A stretch of 64,000 nucleotides of DNA. Origin: CAVPDG01 sp963702535. Its GTDB lineage: Bacteria > Chloroflexota > Anaerolineae > Anaerolineales > UBA4823. The position numbers and the translations under genes were made by a program. Where the stretch lies: the NCBI GenBank assembly GCA_963702535.1, contig CAVPDG010000007.1:186001-250000 (forward strand), written 5' to 3'. Below, in pieces: positions 35,049 through 45,837 of this stretch. The notes under the pieces are model-generated. The model saw only the letters and a program-made list of their open reading frames with translations. It was not told the origin of the DNA and did not search any database. Each line of letters begins with the position of its first letter. Within the stretch, counting starts at the first letter, position 1.

Positions 35049-35684
35049 TTACTTGACGGTCTCCATATTATTGGTAAAGGCTGCCGGCACCGGTCCTGCC
35101 CACGAGCTGATCGTGCCGCTGGGGAATTGCGCCTGGGCGATCGGGTAAACAAGCGCCGAATAGGAAGAGTTGGTGATGACGGTAAAGGTTTGTGAATGGG
35201 CTCCAGGTGTATCGGCGAAGGTACGCACGCGGATTGTGCTGGTAGTGGGATACACTGTGCCTGAGTAGTGCACGATGCCGACGTAATATGTGCCGCTGTC
35301 TGCGTTGCCAGGAGAAACATAGATGCTCTCCGGACCGAAGCCGCAAAGATTATCGATATCCAGGCTGGCGGTGGAGCCTGTCCGATTGGAGTAATATACG
35401 TGCGAGCCGTCCGGCTCCCAAACGTGCAAATCAATGTCCGTTCGGACCTCTGAGGATGAGCACCCATCATCAACAATTTGGTTGCTACCGGTGTTCCAGG
35501 TTAGGGTCGCCTGGAAATCTCCGGTGCCTAAACCCTGGGATGCCTGCGCAAAGGCGGGTAGTACGCCGGCGGTCATCGATGGCTTCTTCCAGCCAGACAT
35601 GCTGGCCAAAACTGTAGCTACACCTGTGGCGCCAATGATCTTTACCGCTGTTCGCCGGCTGATTTGGGGTTTCTCTTCTGCCAT
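35049..35684 (-). CDS. Tat-exported protein with a YfaP/DUF2135-like domain
   Basis: GGAGGAG seven bases upstream fixes the start at 35684 (MAEEKPQISRR) rather than an in-frame ATG at 35705. 211 residues. A twin-arginine signal ISRRTAVK is followed by a hydrophobic stretch (IIGATGVATVLAS) and a cut after AFA. The mature domain has LTWNTGSN, DIDLHVWEPDGSHVYYSN, CGFGPESIYV and GTYYVGIVHYSG, the signature of YfaP/DUF2135-type calcium-binding-like beta domains. Gene is intact. It lies 152 bases after the HprK-like gene on the same strand and may be the exported substrate of that locus (inference). Confidence 0.75.
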   Translation of the reverse strand: MAEEKPQISRRTAVKIIGATGVATVLASMSGWKKPSMTAGVLPAFAQASQGLGTGDFQATLTWNTGSNQIVDDGCSSSEVRTDIDLHVWEPDGSHVYYSNRTGSTASLDIDNLCGFGPESIYVSPGNADSGTYYVGIVHYSGTVYPTTSTIRVRTFADTPGAHSQTFTVITNSSYSALVYPIAQAQFPSGTISSWAGPVPAAFTNNMETVK

Positions 35685-35835
35685 AACTCCTCCCGTGTAT
35701 GTCAATTCAATGAGCTTAATAATACAAATTGGGCAGCTAGTATCAGGACTTGTACTTTTTAAATACCAAAAATCCCAAACGCGTCATTAAAAATTAGATT
35801 AACTTGCAGTAGTTTATCATTTCACAATAGGCTTG

Positions 35836-36686
35836 TCAATTAGCAATCCTGGTTTCTAGCCAGGAAACGACTTCCTGGGATATCTCGCTATAAGCGATAT
35901 CGTATGCGCTGACCCGGCTTGCCAGGTTCTTTACGGCTGCCAGCCCGTGAGCGGGCAGGTTCTTGGCGTTGATCAGGCGCTGCAGAAGGCGGAAAGCCGT
36001 CTCCGCTGGGTTGAGGGCTTGCACCTGGAAGGATGAGAGCGGCTGGAAATGCGGAAAGAGGATGACACTGGCTTGCGCCGAGATTTGCACTGAGCCCTGG
36101 CGCAGCAGCTCGGCATCCAGCCAGACCGTGCCGTGCTCCAGTACTTCCATGCGTGCCTGGTCCTGCTGATTGAGCCAGTGCTGCCAGACAAAGGTAGATC
36201 CATGCTTCAGCACGATCGGGCGCATCAAGCCGAGCACCTCTGCCTCTCCTTGGTCGACGGCGATGACCTCATCGGTCAGGTAATTGAAGCCGCTGGCCAC
36301 CAGCCAGGCAGCCAGAGTGGACTTCCCGCACGCCTGGTCGCCGACCAGGAGCACGCCGTGCTGCCCCTGCGCCACCGCGGCGGCATGAAAGACCATGCTG
36401 TTGTGGATTTGAGCAGTGAGGGCGGAGACCAGGACGGTCATGGCCTGCTCCAGCACAAACGCCGGGCGGTTGCTACCGAAAACTCGCTGCCCATCCAGCC
36501 AGACTTCTTGATAACCGTTGGGGACGGATTTGACGTGAAGCTCCGCGCAGCTTGGCAGACCTCCAGCGCCAGGTGGCGGCTGAAGACCCGGCGGAGCTTT
36601 TCTTCCATGAGGGGATCGTCACAGACTAGGTTGAGTGTTGCTTCTCCCCAATGGATCAGGTGCGAGTTGTGAGCTTCTTCCACCAT
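35836..36686 (-). CDS. HPr kinase/phosphorylase-like P-loop protein
   Basis: Starts MVEEAHNSHLIHWGEATLNL two bases after the PqqD stop. The N-terminal domain (to ~residue 80) precedes a P-loop GDQACGKST and a downstream YLTDEVIAVD strand, as in HprK-related kinases of peptide-biosynthesis loci. One shift near 36520 is needed (giving FHVKSVPNGYQEVWLDGQ). True HPr kinases act on PTS HPr. No PTS gene is nearby, and the PqqD neighbour points to the HprK-like group, some of whose members phosphorylate peptide precursors. About 284 residues. Confidence 0.72.
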
Positions 36687-36688
36687 GC

Positions 36689-37004
36689 TCAAGCCCAGGT
36701 GATCAGCTTGAAATCGACGAAGGACAGCAGGTTTTCCTGCACATCCTGGGCGATCGAGATTTCCTCTCCCGGGAATAACGCCTGCAAGATGGCGGTGATC
36801 TCTGCCACCGTATGCTCGCCGTTGCACAACCCCCAGATCAAGGCGCTGCTCTCGTTAAGCTGCAAGATCCGGTCGCCATGCTGCCTGGTAGATGATCACG
36901 CCGCCTGGCAGGATTTCCGCCTGGATACCGCCCGCTGGTTTGGGGCGCTGGTGGGTTGAGATTGTTTGCGAGGTTTGCGCCGGCACTGGTTTCTTTTTTG
37001 CCAT
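36689..37004 (-). CDS. PqqD-family peptide-binding protein
   Basis: About 105 residues. After a basic start (MAKKKPVPAQ) and one shift near 36883 it reads ILPGGVIIYQ, GDRILQLNESSALIWGLCNG, HTVAEITAILQALFPG and AQDVQENLLSFVDFKLI, the full PqqD fold with its winged-helix-like tail. PqqD proteins (RiPP recognition elements) hold leader peptides for modifying enzymes. It is directly coupled to the HprK-like gene. No radical-SAM or cyclase gene is adjacent in the window. Confidence 0.75.
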
Positions 37005-37049
37005 CCACCGCACTCCGCTTCTTGTATGTAAGATAACTGATCGGTACGG

Positions 37050-37078
37050 CGGTTATCGTGCGCCACGCACGATAACCG
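37050..37078. repeat. Perfect hairpin upstream of the PqqD gene
   Basis: 13-bp arms CGGTTATCGTGCG and CGCACGATAACCG with a 3-base loop, about 50 bases before the PqqD start. It could be an operator, an attenuator stem or one of the REP-like palindromes. The sequence alone does not decide. Confidence 0.55.
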
Positions 37079-37204
37079 AAAAAGCAGTATTTTCCGCTAA
37101 CCGAACTCACGTTAAGATATGCTCGATATTACCATAACTGTCGATGTTACAGCGTAAAATACAGTTTGCGCCGGTCTGGGTAACCTCCCACCCAGCTCAA
37201 TATT

Positions 37205-37322
37205 GCGATCATGGATGCCTGCCGCGCCCGCCCATATCGGGAGCGAAGCCGCCCATGCCGTCCGACCAGCGACGATCTGGGCTTTCTCGAGGATCAGGTC
37301 AGCCTGCGCCTGGGTGATCACA
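37205..37322 (-). pseudogene. Duplicated 3' fragment of the DUF2680-like gene
   Basis: This ~118-bp stretch is nearly identical, in the same orientation, to 33007-33125 inside the DUF2680-like gene (shared blocks GCCTGCCGCGCCCGCCCAT and TCTGGGCTTTCTCGAGGATC). It encodes VITQAQADLILEKAQ and the Gly/Met-rich end, and lacks a start. The two copies are direct repeats bracketing the nucleotidyltransferase/Tat/HprK/PqqD genes. Confidence 0.8.
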
Positions 37323-37501
37323 CCTCCATAATCCGGACACCCTCACGGTAAGTCCCAATCAGGCCAAAAGAAAAATCTCAACCTAAATAGTCGTAATAGT
37401 GATAAATCAATCCAATGTATTCAATGTTCGGGATGCACATCGCCTGGCTGGGGGATATTCTAATCTGCCGGGTTTACGACTCAAGCTATCAGGAGAAACA
37501 A

Positions 37502-37855
37502 ATGGCAAACTATTGCTTCGTAGCCCCCATCCTTCCGGGTGGAGCGGATAAAATACGGATCTGGTTCCGTGACGAGCTCAACAACAACGCTGACCACGAC
37601 CGGGTGATGCGCCAGGTGGGGATATCTCGCGAGCAGGTCTGGATCCAGCATACTCCAATGGGAGATTTCGCCGTCGCAAGTTGGGAAACCAACGATCCGA
37701 GTCAGACTTTCAGGACATTGACCAACTCGAATGACCCCTGGTCAGCCAAGTACCGCAATCTGTTGACCGAAGTACACGGCATCGACTTCTCGAAAGGCAT
37801 GCCGGTGAACGAGCAGGTGGGCAACTGGCACGCGATGGAAAAAGTCCGCGATTAG
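37502..37855 (+). CDS. Small conserved protein (DUF6176-like ferredoxin fold)
   Basis: AGGAGA six bases upstream fixes the start at 37502 (MANYCFVAPILPGGADK) instead of an in-frame ATG at 37415. 117 residues, no signal. The features IRIWFRDEL, RQVGISREQVWIQHTPMGDF and EVHGIDFSKGM match a family of small dimeric alpha-beta proteins that I remember as DUF6176. That family name is not certain. It is intact. No functional partner is evident. Confidence 0.6.
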   Translation: MANYCFVAPILPGGADKIRIWFRDELNNNADHDRVMRQVGISREQVWIQHTPMGDFAVASWETNDPSQTFRTLTNSNDPWSAKYRNLLTEVHGIDFSKGMPVNEQVGNWHAMEKVRD

Positions 37856-37985
37856 ACCTGTTCGTATTCAGCATCCGGTGATAGCCATGCTCGGCTGGCA
37901 GCACAAATACCAGCCGAGCTTTGTTTTCTGCGGCTCAGCGAGAAGCAGGAAGCGTGCGAGGTGGCTTTGGATACCGCCAGGGGGC

Positions 37986-38129
37986 TTACTTCTCCGCATC
38001 CACCACGTCTTTGGCGGTCGCCTCGACGACATCCTGGCTGGCGGGCGGGGTGGCTTTGCGCTTGCGGCGCCAATCACCGATGAAAAAGCCAACAACGCCG
38101 GCGACGATCAGTAGGATCAGCAGCTCCAT
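37986..38129 (-). CDS. 47-residue single-pass membrane protein
   Basis: ATG at 38129 with GGAG nine bases upstream. One membrane helix (LLILLIVAGVVGFFIGDW), a basic cluster RRKRK and an acidic tail ending VVDAEK. It directly follows the AIM24-like gene on the same strand (85 bases), so they may be co-transcribed. Too short for most gene finders. Composition and ribosome site support it being real. Confidence 0.6.
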   Translation of the reverse strand: MELLILLIVAGVVGFFIGDWRRKRKATPPASQDVVEATAKDVVDAEK

Positions 38130-38213
38130 GGGTTATCTCCTTTGATAGGATAAGAGAATTCTGAACAATGGGGTGCAGAGCGGCCCACCCCATTTTTCGG
38201 GAACATCTGTAGA

Positions 38214-38906
38214 TTAGTCGCCCGAGCTGGACGAGGATCTGCTTGGGCAGGCGGGGGATCAGCCAGGAGAGGAAAGAATCCTGGCTGCGGCATTGCAGGT
38301 TCAGCTTGCCGGGACCGGTCAGCTCGACCACCAGTCCCTCGCCGCTGAACAGGGTGCTCTTCCAGCCGGCGACTTTCTTGATCTTGAAGCCGATATGCTC
38401 CTCAAAAGTCACCAGGTGCCCGGTATCGACCACATACTTCCTGCCCGCTTCCAGCTCCATGGGGTGGATGGCGCCATAGCTGGATACGATCAGCGTGCCG
38501 GAGCCGCTCACCTTGAGCATGATCAGCCCCTCACTGGCGAAGAAGGTCTTGGCGCCTGCCCACTTGGTATCGACGGTGATGCCGGCGGAGGATGCCAGGT
38601 ACGAGCCGGATTGCACCATCAGCGTCTCGCCGCGCATCTCGATCACGGCGATATCGCCCGGCAGGGGCGGCGCCAGCAGGATATCGTCGCCAGCGAGACG
38701 CCGGTGTAGGTGTTCATGAAGAAGCTCTCGCCGCCGAAGGCGGAGCGCACCAGCGACTTCAAGACGCCGCCTTTTGCCTCGGTCTCCATCTGCATATCCG
38801 GCGCCATGCCCAGCATGGCGCCGCTCTCGACCTGGATCTTTTCCTTGCGCTCCAGCAGCACCCTGGCTACGGAATAGGATGGGCGGTATAGGATTTCGAC
38901 TTGCAT
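38214..38906 (-). CDS. AIM24 / TIGR00266 family protein
   Basis: Starts MQVEILYRPSYSVARVLLER and contains GAMLGMAPDMQMETEAKGG, FFMNTYTG, LPGDIAVIEM, YLASSAGITVDTKWAGAKTF, LIVSSYGAIHPMEL and TGHLVTFEEHIGFKIKKV, the full beta-helix core of this family. Frame shifts near 38690 and near 38245. After the second one the protein ends SSSSSGD at 38214, normal for the family. About 230 residues. AIM24-like bacterial proteins have no settled function. Confidence 0.82.
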
Positions 38907-39109
38907 GGGATCCTCCAGTGGTTTTCAGGGAGTGCGCTTGATCACAGGCGTTATTATAGTTCCAAATTTTCGGTGTTCCCTTCACCGGACTGCGGAATTC
39001 CGGGATCTGTTTCCTTTTTTTTCAAATTGCACTACAATACACTAAATTTTACCCTAAGCCATGCGATAAATCCTGCGCGACCTGCTCTCGGGTGCACTAA
39101 AAGGTTGTT

Positions 39110-39159
39110 ATCGGTTTTTAGGGTGCGGGCGTGCGTCCGCCCGCACCCCAAAAACCGAT
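39110..39159. terminator. Long hairpin, terminator- or REP-like
   Basis: Arms ATCGGTTTTTAGGGTGCGGGC (39110-39130) and GCCCGCACCCCAAAAACCGAT (39139-39159), one mismatch, 8-base loop. It sits 60 bases before the MFS gene and after a gene-free 200-base stretch. It could terminate transcription, though its T-run is inside the stem. Confidence 0.5.
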
Positions 39160-39220
39160 TATCATAACTTAATTCGGCGCCTCTCTACAGGGGCGAAAAT
39201 CAGACGATTGGAGACCGCCC

Positions 39221-40752
39221 ATGACAACCTCCGCAACCCCCCTGGTCAACGATAAGCGTGAGATCTTCGGCTGGGCAATGTTCGATTGGGCGATCAGCGC
39301 CTTCAGCACCACCGTCATCACCGTCTTCCTGGGTCCGTACCTGACGTCGATCACCCGGGCGGCGGCGGATGCGAACGGGATGGTCTTCTTGCTGGGCGTC
39401 CCCATCCGCTTCGACTCCTACTTCACTTACCTGATCTCCGCTTCGGTGCTGCTGCAGGTGACTTTCCTGCCCATCCTCGGCGCCCTGGCAGACTACTCCC
39501 ATCTGCGCAAGCGCATGATGCAGATCTTCAGCACGCTGGGCGCCGCGACGACCATCTGATTGTTCTTCATCACTCCCGGCTTGCACTGGCTGGGGGGCTT
39601 GCTCTTCATCACCGCTAACCTGGCTTTCGGGGCGGCGATGGTCTTCTACAACTCGTACTTGCCGAACATCGCCAGCGAGACCAGCGCGACCGGGTCTCGG
39701 CGTATGCCTGGGCGATGGGCTACCTGGGCGGCGGCTTGCTGCTGGTGATCAACCTGGTGATGTACCTGTTTGCGGGGCAGCTCGGCATATCCGAGGCGCT
39801 GGTGGCGCGCATCAGCCTGGCTTCCGCCGGTGTGTGGTGGCTGGGCTTCTCCTTCATCACCTTCAGCCGGCTGCACCCACGCCACGCCGCCCGACCGCTG
39901 CCGCCCGGCGATAATTACCTGACCATCGGCTTCAGGCAGCTGGCGCACCTGATCGGCATCTCCACCACAACCGTCACAGCGCTGATGCTGCTGCCGCTTG
40001 CCATCCCGGTGCTCTTCCTGTTGCGCGTGCCCATCTTCATCGCCCTGCTGCCGGCGCTGGGTCCGATCGCGGTGCTGGGCATCTTCATCTACAAGAAATC
40101 CAAAACCCTGCCCGAGGCGATGAAATACCTGGTGGCATACCTGCTCTATAACGACGGCATCCAGACGGTGATCGCCGTCTCAGCCATCTTTGCCGCCGAG
40201 GAGCTGGGCTTTGGCTCCACCAACCTGATCTTGGTGATCCTGATGATCCAGTTTGTGGCGTTCTTCGGGGCGCTGGGCTTCGGCAGGCTGGCGGGCAGGC
40301 TGGGCACCAAGAACACCATCCTGCTCTCCCTGGTGATCTGGAGCGCCTGCGTGATCTACGCCGCGGTCGGCATGCGCAGTACCGCCACGATGCTGGGCAT
40401 GGAGCAGCGCCAGCTCGAGTTCTGGTTCCTGGGTTTCATCATCGCCCTGGTGCTGGGCGGCTCGCAGGCGCTGAGCCGCAGCCTGTTCTCGCAGATGATC
40501 CCCGCGACCAGGAGGCGGAGTTCTACAGCTTCTACGAGATCAGCGAGCGCGGCACATCCTGGATGGGCACCTTCCTGTTCGGGCTGGTGAACCAGCTCAC
40601 CGGCAGCCTGCGCCTGGGGATCGTCTCGGTGATCGTCTTCTTTCGTGCTCGGGCTGATCCTGCTGCCGCTGGTGAACGTGCCCAAGGCGATCGAGCAGAG
40701 CCGGCAAGCTTCTGCGCCGCTGGTGGATGTTGTAGCGGAAGCCGCGGATTAA
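39221..40752 (+). CDS. UMF1/Atg22-type MFS transporter
   Basis: About 510 residues with twelve membrane segments. The opening KREIFGWAMFDWAISAFSTTVITVFLGPYL and the PATQEAEFYSFYEISERGTSW loop are signatures of the UMF1 (Atg22-like) MFS family, whose bacterial substrates are mostly unknown. An in-frame TGA at 39557-39559 interrupts the raw frame (ATTI-stop-LFFITPG), and frames shift near 39700, 40510 and 40640. It ends at 40752, 11 bases before the antiporter gene, so the genes form an operon. Confidence 0.82.
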
Positions 40753-40763
40753 GGCGAGACGCC

Positions 40764-42099
40764 ATGGAACAGACGACTGTTTCCGGCTTCGCCATCCTGC
40801 TGATCTTCATCGTTCTGTATTCCATTATCGCCGTGTGGCTGGGGAAGCGCTCGATCACCATGCCGATGGTCTTCCTGGCGATCGGGGCGATCACCGGGGC
40901 GCAGGGATTGGGTTGGATCAATTTCTCTCTTTCGTCTGAAGAGATCAAGCTCATCGTCGAGATCACCCTGGCGCTGGTGCTGTTTGCCGATTCGTCGACG
41001 CTGAGCATCCGCCGGGTGCGCGAAGATGCCGGTCTGCCGGCGCGCCTGCTGGGATTGGGGCTGCCGCTGATCATCCTGCTGGGCGGGCTGCTGGCGCTGG
41101 CGTTTTTCCCGCAGGAGGGGTTGGGCTTTGCTTTCTTGATCGCCGCCATCCTGGCGCCCACGGACGCCGCGCTGGGGCTGCCTATCTTCACCAATAAACG
41201 CGTGCCGGTGCGCATCCGCCGGGCGTTGAACGTGGAGAGCGGGCTCAACGACGGAATCGCCACGCCTTTCGTCACCCTCTTCGCCGCCCTGGCGGTGGCA
41301 GAGCAAACTCAGAAGCTCTCCGGATGGTTATCCACCGCCATTTTTCGAGATTGGCGTGGCAATTATCGTGGGCGCGGCGTTGGGCATGCTGGGCGGCTGG
41401 CTTTTCGCCGGCGCCATGCGCCGCCGCCTGACCTCGCGCGCCACGGAGCAGTTGGGAACGCTGGCGCTGGCGCTGGCGATCTATTTCGTCTCGATCAACC
41501 TGGGCGGCAACGGCTTCATCGCCGCATTTGTGGGCGGGCTGTTCTTCAGCTACATCACCCGCCACAAGCAGCACCAGGCGGTTGAGTTCACCGAGGCGGT
41601 GGGCACGCTGCTCTCCCTCGTGGTGTGGACGATCTTCGGGGCATTGATGGTCGTTCCGCTGTTCAAGGCGTTCAATCCGTTGGCGCTGCTTTACGCCGTG
41701 CTCAGCCTGACGGTGATCCGCATGCTGCCGGTGGCGATCTCGTTGGCAGGCTTGCGCTTCCGCCGGGATACGCAACTGGTGATGGGCTGGCTGGGACCGC
41801 GTGGCTTAGCTTCGGTGGTCTTTACCATCATCGCTTATGAGAATTTTCTCGAAGCCGGGCGTTCTTTCGATATCTTGTTCGCCATGGCGGGCTGGACGAT
41901 CGTGCTGAGTGTGCTGCTGCACGGTTTTTCCGCTCGCCCGCTGGCGCGCTGGTACGCCCATCGCCTGAAGAGCGCTCCACCAAATTCTCCGGAGTTGGTG
42001 GATATGGCGGACCTGGATGAGCTGCAGAACCGCTCTGGCAAGCTGCAGCATGCCATGGATATCGCCAATTCAAATGCCGATAGAGGCTCCTCCACATGA
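40764..42099 (+). CDS. CPA1-family sodium/proton antiporter
   Basis: Starts MEQTTVSGFAILLIFIVL. About 445 residues with twelve or thirteen membrane segments. The ion-binding region is recognisable as FLIAAILAPTDAALG and ALNVESGLNDGIATPF, and GGNGFIAAFVGGL follows, as in NhaP-type CPA1 exchangers. One shift near 41340 (FFEIGVAIIVGAALG) is needed. Its last codons overlap the start of the channel gene (ATGA), indicating coupling. It should exchange Na+ or K+ for protons at the membrane. Confidence 0.88.
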
Positions 42100-44026
42100 A
42101 AAAGCACACGCTCGCCGACCGGCTGCGCTATAAATTCGATAATTTTATGTCGCGCGGGGCGATTGCCCTGGTCGCCGGGTTGTTTGCCGTCACCTTCTGC
42201 ATGGTGCTGACAGCGGCGCTGATCCTGTTCCTGGCGCGCCTGAGACCCGATTCCAGCATACCCCCGTATGGCTTAGCCGAAGCCTTCTGGCAGGTGCTGA
42301 TGCGCTCGATCGACACAGGCACGGTAGCCGGCGATTCAAACTGGTCTTTCCGCCTCATCGGCTTCCTGGTGACGCTGGGGGGCATCTTTATCGCCAGCGC
42401 GTTGATCGGCGTGCTCGCCAGCGGGCTGGAGCAGCGTCTCAACGACCTGCGCCGCGGTCGCTCGCACGTGATCGAAGCCGGACACACCGTCATCCTGGGC
42501 TGGTCGCCGCAGGTTTTCACGATCATCAGCGAGCTGGCTCAGGCAAACCGCAGCCTGCGCAGAAACGCCGCAGCTTCCCGGGGGCGCAGCGCCTGCATCG
42601 CCATCCTGGCAGACCAGGATAAAGTCGAGATGGAAGAGCAGATCCGCACCAAGGTGCCGGATACCCTGAGCACGCGGGTCGTCTGTCGCAGCGGAAACCC
42701 ACTCGACCCCGACGATATCCAGCTCGTCAGCCCGGAGACCGCCCGCGCCGTCCTGCTGCTCTCGCCGGGCGGGCAGTACCCCGACCTTCCGGTGGTCAAG
42801 TCGCTGCTCGCCCTGGTGCGCGACCGGGAGGGACGCGCCTTCCGCTACCACATCGTGGCGGCGCTGCAGCGCCTGGCAAACGTGGAGACGGTACGCATGC
42901 TGGCTGGCGATGAGGTGAGCGTCTTCCTGGTGGATCGCCTGATCGCCTACATGATCGCCCAGACCTGCCGGCAGCCGGGACTCTCCGCGGTGTACGGCGA
43001 GCTGTTCAGCTTCGAGGGCGCGGCTGTGTACTTCAAGGAGGCGCCGGCGCTGAACGGGTTGACTTACGGGGAAGCCCTGCACCGCCTGGAGGGCGCGACG
43101 CTGATGGGGCTGCGCCAGCGCGACGGAGAGGTGCGGCTCAACCCGCCCGCCGCAAGTCTGATCCAGCCCGGCGACCGGGTGATCGCCATTGCCGCGCAGG
43201 AAGCTGACATCCAGCCCGTTGCGCAAGGTGGCTATACGGTGGACCGCAGCGCTTTTCATGTGGAGAACCCACCCCCGGCGCTCGCTGGACCGGCTGCTGA
43301 TCCTGGGCTGGAACCGCCGCGCGGCGATGATCCTTGAACAGCTCAGCAGCTACATGCCGCCGAGATCGGAGGTGGTGGTTGTGGCCTCGACACCGGTCGA
43401 GCAGATGCAGGCAGAATGCGCCGGCAAAGAGTACCTCAACCTGGACCTGCGCTTCAGGCAGGGCAACCCGGTGGAGCGACCAGCGTTGGAAAAGCTGGCG
43501 GGCGAGGCTTACCCTTACGTGGTCGTCCTGAGCCCGACGGATGTGGCGGATGTGCAGCTTGCCGATGCGTCCACGATGCTCACGCTGCTGCACTTGCGGG
43601 ATATTGCCCGCAAGACGGGACGAAAATTCTCCATCGTCAGCGAGATTTTAGACGTGCGCAACCGCGACCTGAGTACCGTGACCAGCGCTGAGGACGTGAT
43701 CATCAGCGAGCGGCTGGTCGCACTGGCGCTGACGCAGGTGGCTGAGAATAAGGACGCCCTGGCGATGTTCGCTGACTTGCTCACCCCCGGCGGTCCGGAG
43801 ATCTACCTCAAGCCGGCGGTGGAATACGTGCTGCCAGGAAAAGAGGTGAGCTTCCATACCGTGATCGAAGCCGCCTTGAGCAAGGGACAGACCGCCATCG
43901 GCTACCGCCTGCTCTCCGAGGCGAACCAGCCCGAGGCAGCTTTCGGCGTGCATCTCAACCCGGATAAGTCTGCCCTCTGTCAGGTTTGCTGCCGAAGACC
44001 GCATCATCGTCCTGGCGGAAGGATAA
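42096..44026 (+). CDS. CASTOR/POLLUX-type ion channel with RCK-like domains
   Basis: ATG overlaps the antiporter's TGA. About 643 residues: N-terminal membrane part with a pore-like FWQVLMRSIDTGT segment and LGGIFIASALIGVLASGL, then a first NAD-binding-like domain (GHTVILGWSPQVFTIISEL, GNPLDPDDIQLV, ARAVLLL) and a second (RLLILGWNRRAAMILEQL, VVVLSPTDVADVQLADA). This is the layout of plant CASTOR/POLLUX/SYM8 and bacterial relatives, gated cation channels. A shift near 43265 and one near 43975 give the end RIIVLAEG at 44026. Confidence 0.86.
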
Positions 44027-44076
44027 GCTACCTCCCGGCTATGCCCAGGTAGTGGTATATTTAAACACCGCAAACT

Positions 44077-45759
44077 ATGCTCATCCGCCCGCGATATCTC
44101 CGCCGCTACCGCCAGATTGTCTCGATCTTGTTCGATTATGGCTTCGGCGCCGCTCTGAACCAGCTTGGGCTGGGCGAGCGCCTCAATATCCCGCGGCGCG
44201 TGCGCAGGCGCAAAGTGCAGCTGGATGATACCTACAGCAACGCCCGCCGGCTGCGTCTGGCGCTGGAAGAGCTGGGACCGACCTTTATCAAGGGCGGGCA
44301 GATCCTCTCGGCGCGCTCCGACCTGCTGCCGCCCGCGTACATCGAAGAGCTATCTTACCTGCAGGACCGCGTGGCGCCGGTTGCCTGGGAGAAAGCCGCG
44401 GCGGTGATCCAGTTAGAGCTGGGAAAGCCGGTCAACGAGATCTTCAAAGAGTTCGATACCCGGACGATCGCGGCTGCCTCGCTGGCTCAGGTTTACAATG
44501 CCACCCTGTTCAGCGGAGAGCAGGTGGTGGTGAAGGTGCAGCGCCCGGGCATCGAAGAGGTGATCAACACCGACCTCGACATCCTCTTCGACCTGGCGAA
44601 GACCGCACAGGAGCATACCGAGATCGGTTACCGGCACGATATCGCCGATCTGGCGCAGGAGTTCGCCTGGGGCTTGCGCGGCGAGCTGGATTTCCGCCGC
44701 GAAGGCAGGAGCGCTGAGCAGTTCCGCGAGAACTTCAAGGACGAGCCATACCTGAAGGTGCCCGACATCTACTGGGAGTACTCCACGCGCCGCATCCTGG
44801 TCATGGAGCGCCTGGAGGGGATCAAGGTCGACGATCTCGCCGCGCTGGAGGCTGCCGGGTATGACCGTCATGAGCTTTCAGCGCGCTGCGCCGACATCAT
44901 CCTCAAAGAAGTGATGCTGGATGGTTACTTCCACGCCGACCCGCATCCCGGCAACCTGCTGGTGCTACCGGGTGGGGTGATCGGCGTGCTCGACTTTGGC
45001 ACGATGGGGCGCCTGGACGAGCGCGACCGGGCGAACCTGGCGCGGCTGTTCATCAACATCGTCTCGATGGACGTGAACGCCACCGTCGACCAGCTGCAGC
45101 ACATGCGCATCGTCGAATACCACGTAGACACGAACCGCCTGACAAAAGACCTGCGCCGCGTGCTGTTGCGCTACTATGGTCTGCCGATCTACGAAATCGC
45201 CGGGCAAGAGCTATTCAGGGAAATCCAGCCGTTGATCTATGAGTACAAGCTGCGCGTGCCCAGCGATTACTGGCTGCTGATCAAGACCGCCCTCATCATG
45301 CAGGGCGTGGGGCTGAAGCTCGATCCAGAGTTCGATATCTTCGGGCATGCCCAGCCCTACCTGGCAAAGCTCTTTCGCAAGGCGTGGGCGCCCTCCTCCT
45401 GGGGACCGGGCTTGCTACGCTTCGGCATGGACTGGAAAGACCTGGCAGCCGAGCTACCGCGTAAAATGAACCGCATCACCGACCAGCTCGAGCGCGGCGA
45501 CCTGACGGTGAAGGCGGAATTGCCGCAGCTTATCCCGATTTTCCACCGGGTGGATATTCTCGTCAACCGCCTCATCAACGCCATTATCCTGGCAGCTTTG
45601 ATTGTCGGATTGGCATTCCTGGTGCCGCGCCTGGACTTCACCTGGCCCTGGCGGCTGATAACCTGGGTTATCCTGGGGGCATTCCTCGTGGCGTTGTTCG
45701 TGGGGGCGCGCCTGGTGTGGAGCGCACTGCGCGGCAGGAGCTGGAAGATCAGGGAATAA
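44077..45759 (+). CDS. ubiB: ABC1/UbiB-family atypical kinase
   Basis: 560 residues, intact. The family marks are present: KGGQ at residues 72-75, the Ala-rich loop AAASLAQVY, the invariant Lys in VVVKVQRPG, HADPHPGN at 286-293 and DFG at 306-308. Two membrane helices close the protein (AIILAALIVGLAFLVPRL and VILGAFLVALFVGARL). UbiB proteins are ATPases needed for quinone or other isoprenoid lipid metabolism. No quinone gene is adjacent. Here it follows the ion-transport genes by 50 bases and ends before a strong terminator. Confidence 0.93.
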   Translation: MLIRPRYLRRYRQIVSILFDYGFGAALNQLGLGERLNIPRRVRRRKVQLDDTYSNARRLRLALEELGPTFIKGGQILSARSDLLPPAYIEELSYLQDRVAPVAWEKAAAVIQLELGKPVNEIFKEFDTRTIAAASLAQVYNATLFSGEQVVVKVQRPGIEEVINTDLDILFDLAKTAQEHTEIGYRHDIADLAQEFAWGLRGELDFRREGRSAEQFRENFKDEPYLKVPDIYWEYSTRRILVMERLEGIKVDDLAALEAAGYDRHELSARCADIILKEVMLDGYFHADPHPGNLLVLPGGVIGVLDFGTMGRLDERDRANLARLFINIVSMDVNATVDQLQHMRIVEYHVDTNRLTKDLRRVLLRYYGLPIYEIAGQELFREIQPLIYEYKLRVPSDYWLLIKTALIMQGVGLKLDPEFDIFGHAQPYLAKLFRKAWAPSSWGPGLLRFGMDWKDLAAELPRKMNRITDQLERGDLTVKAELPQLIPIFHRVDILVNRLINAIILAALIVGLAFLVPRLDFTWPWRLITWVILGAFLVALFVGARLVWSALRGRSWKIRE

Positions 45760-45771
45760 GATATCCTTAAT

Positions 45772-45813
45772 AACGGAAGCACGGCAGGTTCTACCCGCCG
45801 TGCTTCCGTTTTT
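45772..45813. terminator. Intrinsic terminator shared by ubiB and the LysM cassette
   Basis: 14-bp arms AACGGAAGCACGGC (45772-45785) and its complement (45797-45810) followed by T5. On the minus strand it sits 25 bases after the last small gene, so it can serve both convergent operons. Confidence 0.9.
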
Positions 45814-45837
45814 GGGTGAATGATCAGGCTAGTGACT

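Noticed and set aside
35685..35705. ATG at 35705 as start of the Tat-signal protein
   Set aside because: GGAGGAG lies right before the Met at 35684 and the Tat motif is correctly placed from there.
37415..37501. ATG at 37415 as start of the small conserved protein
   Set aside because: AGGAGA sits six bases before 37502, and the upstream part does not match the family.
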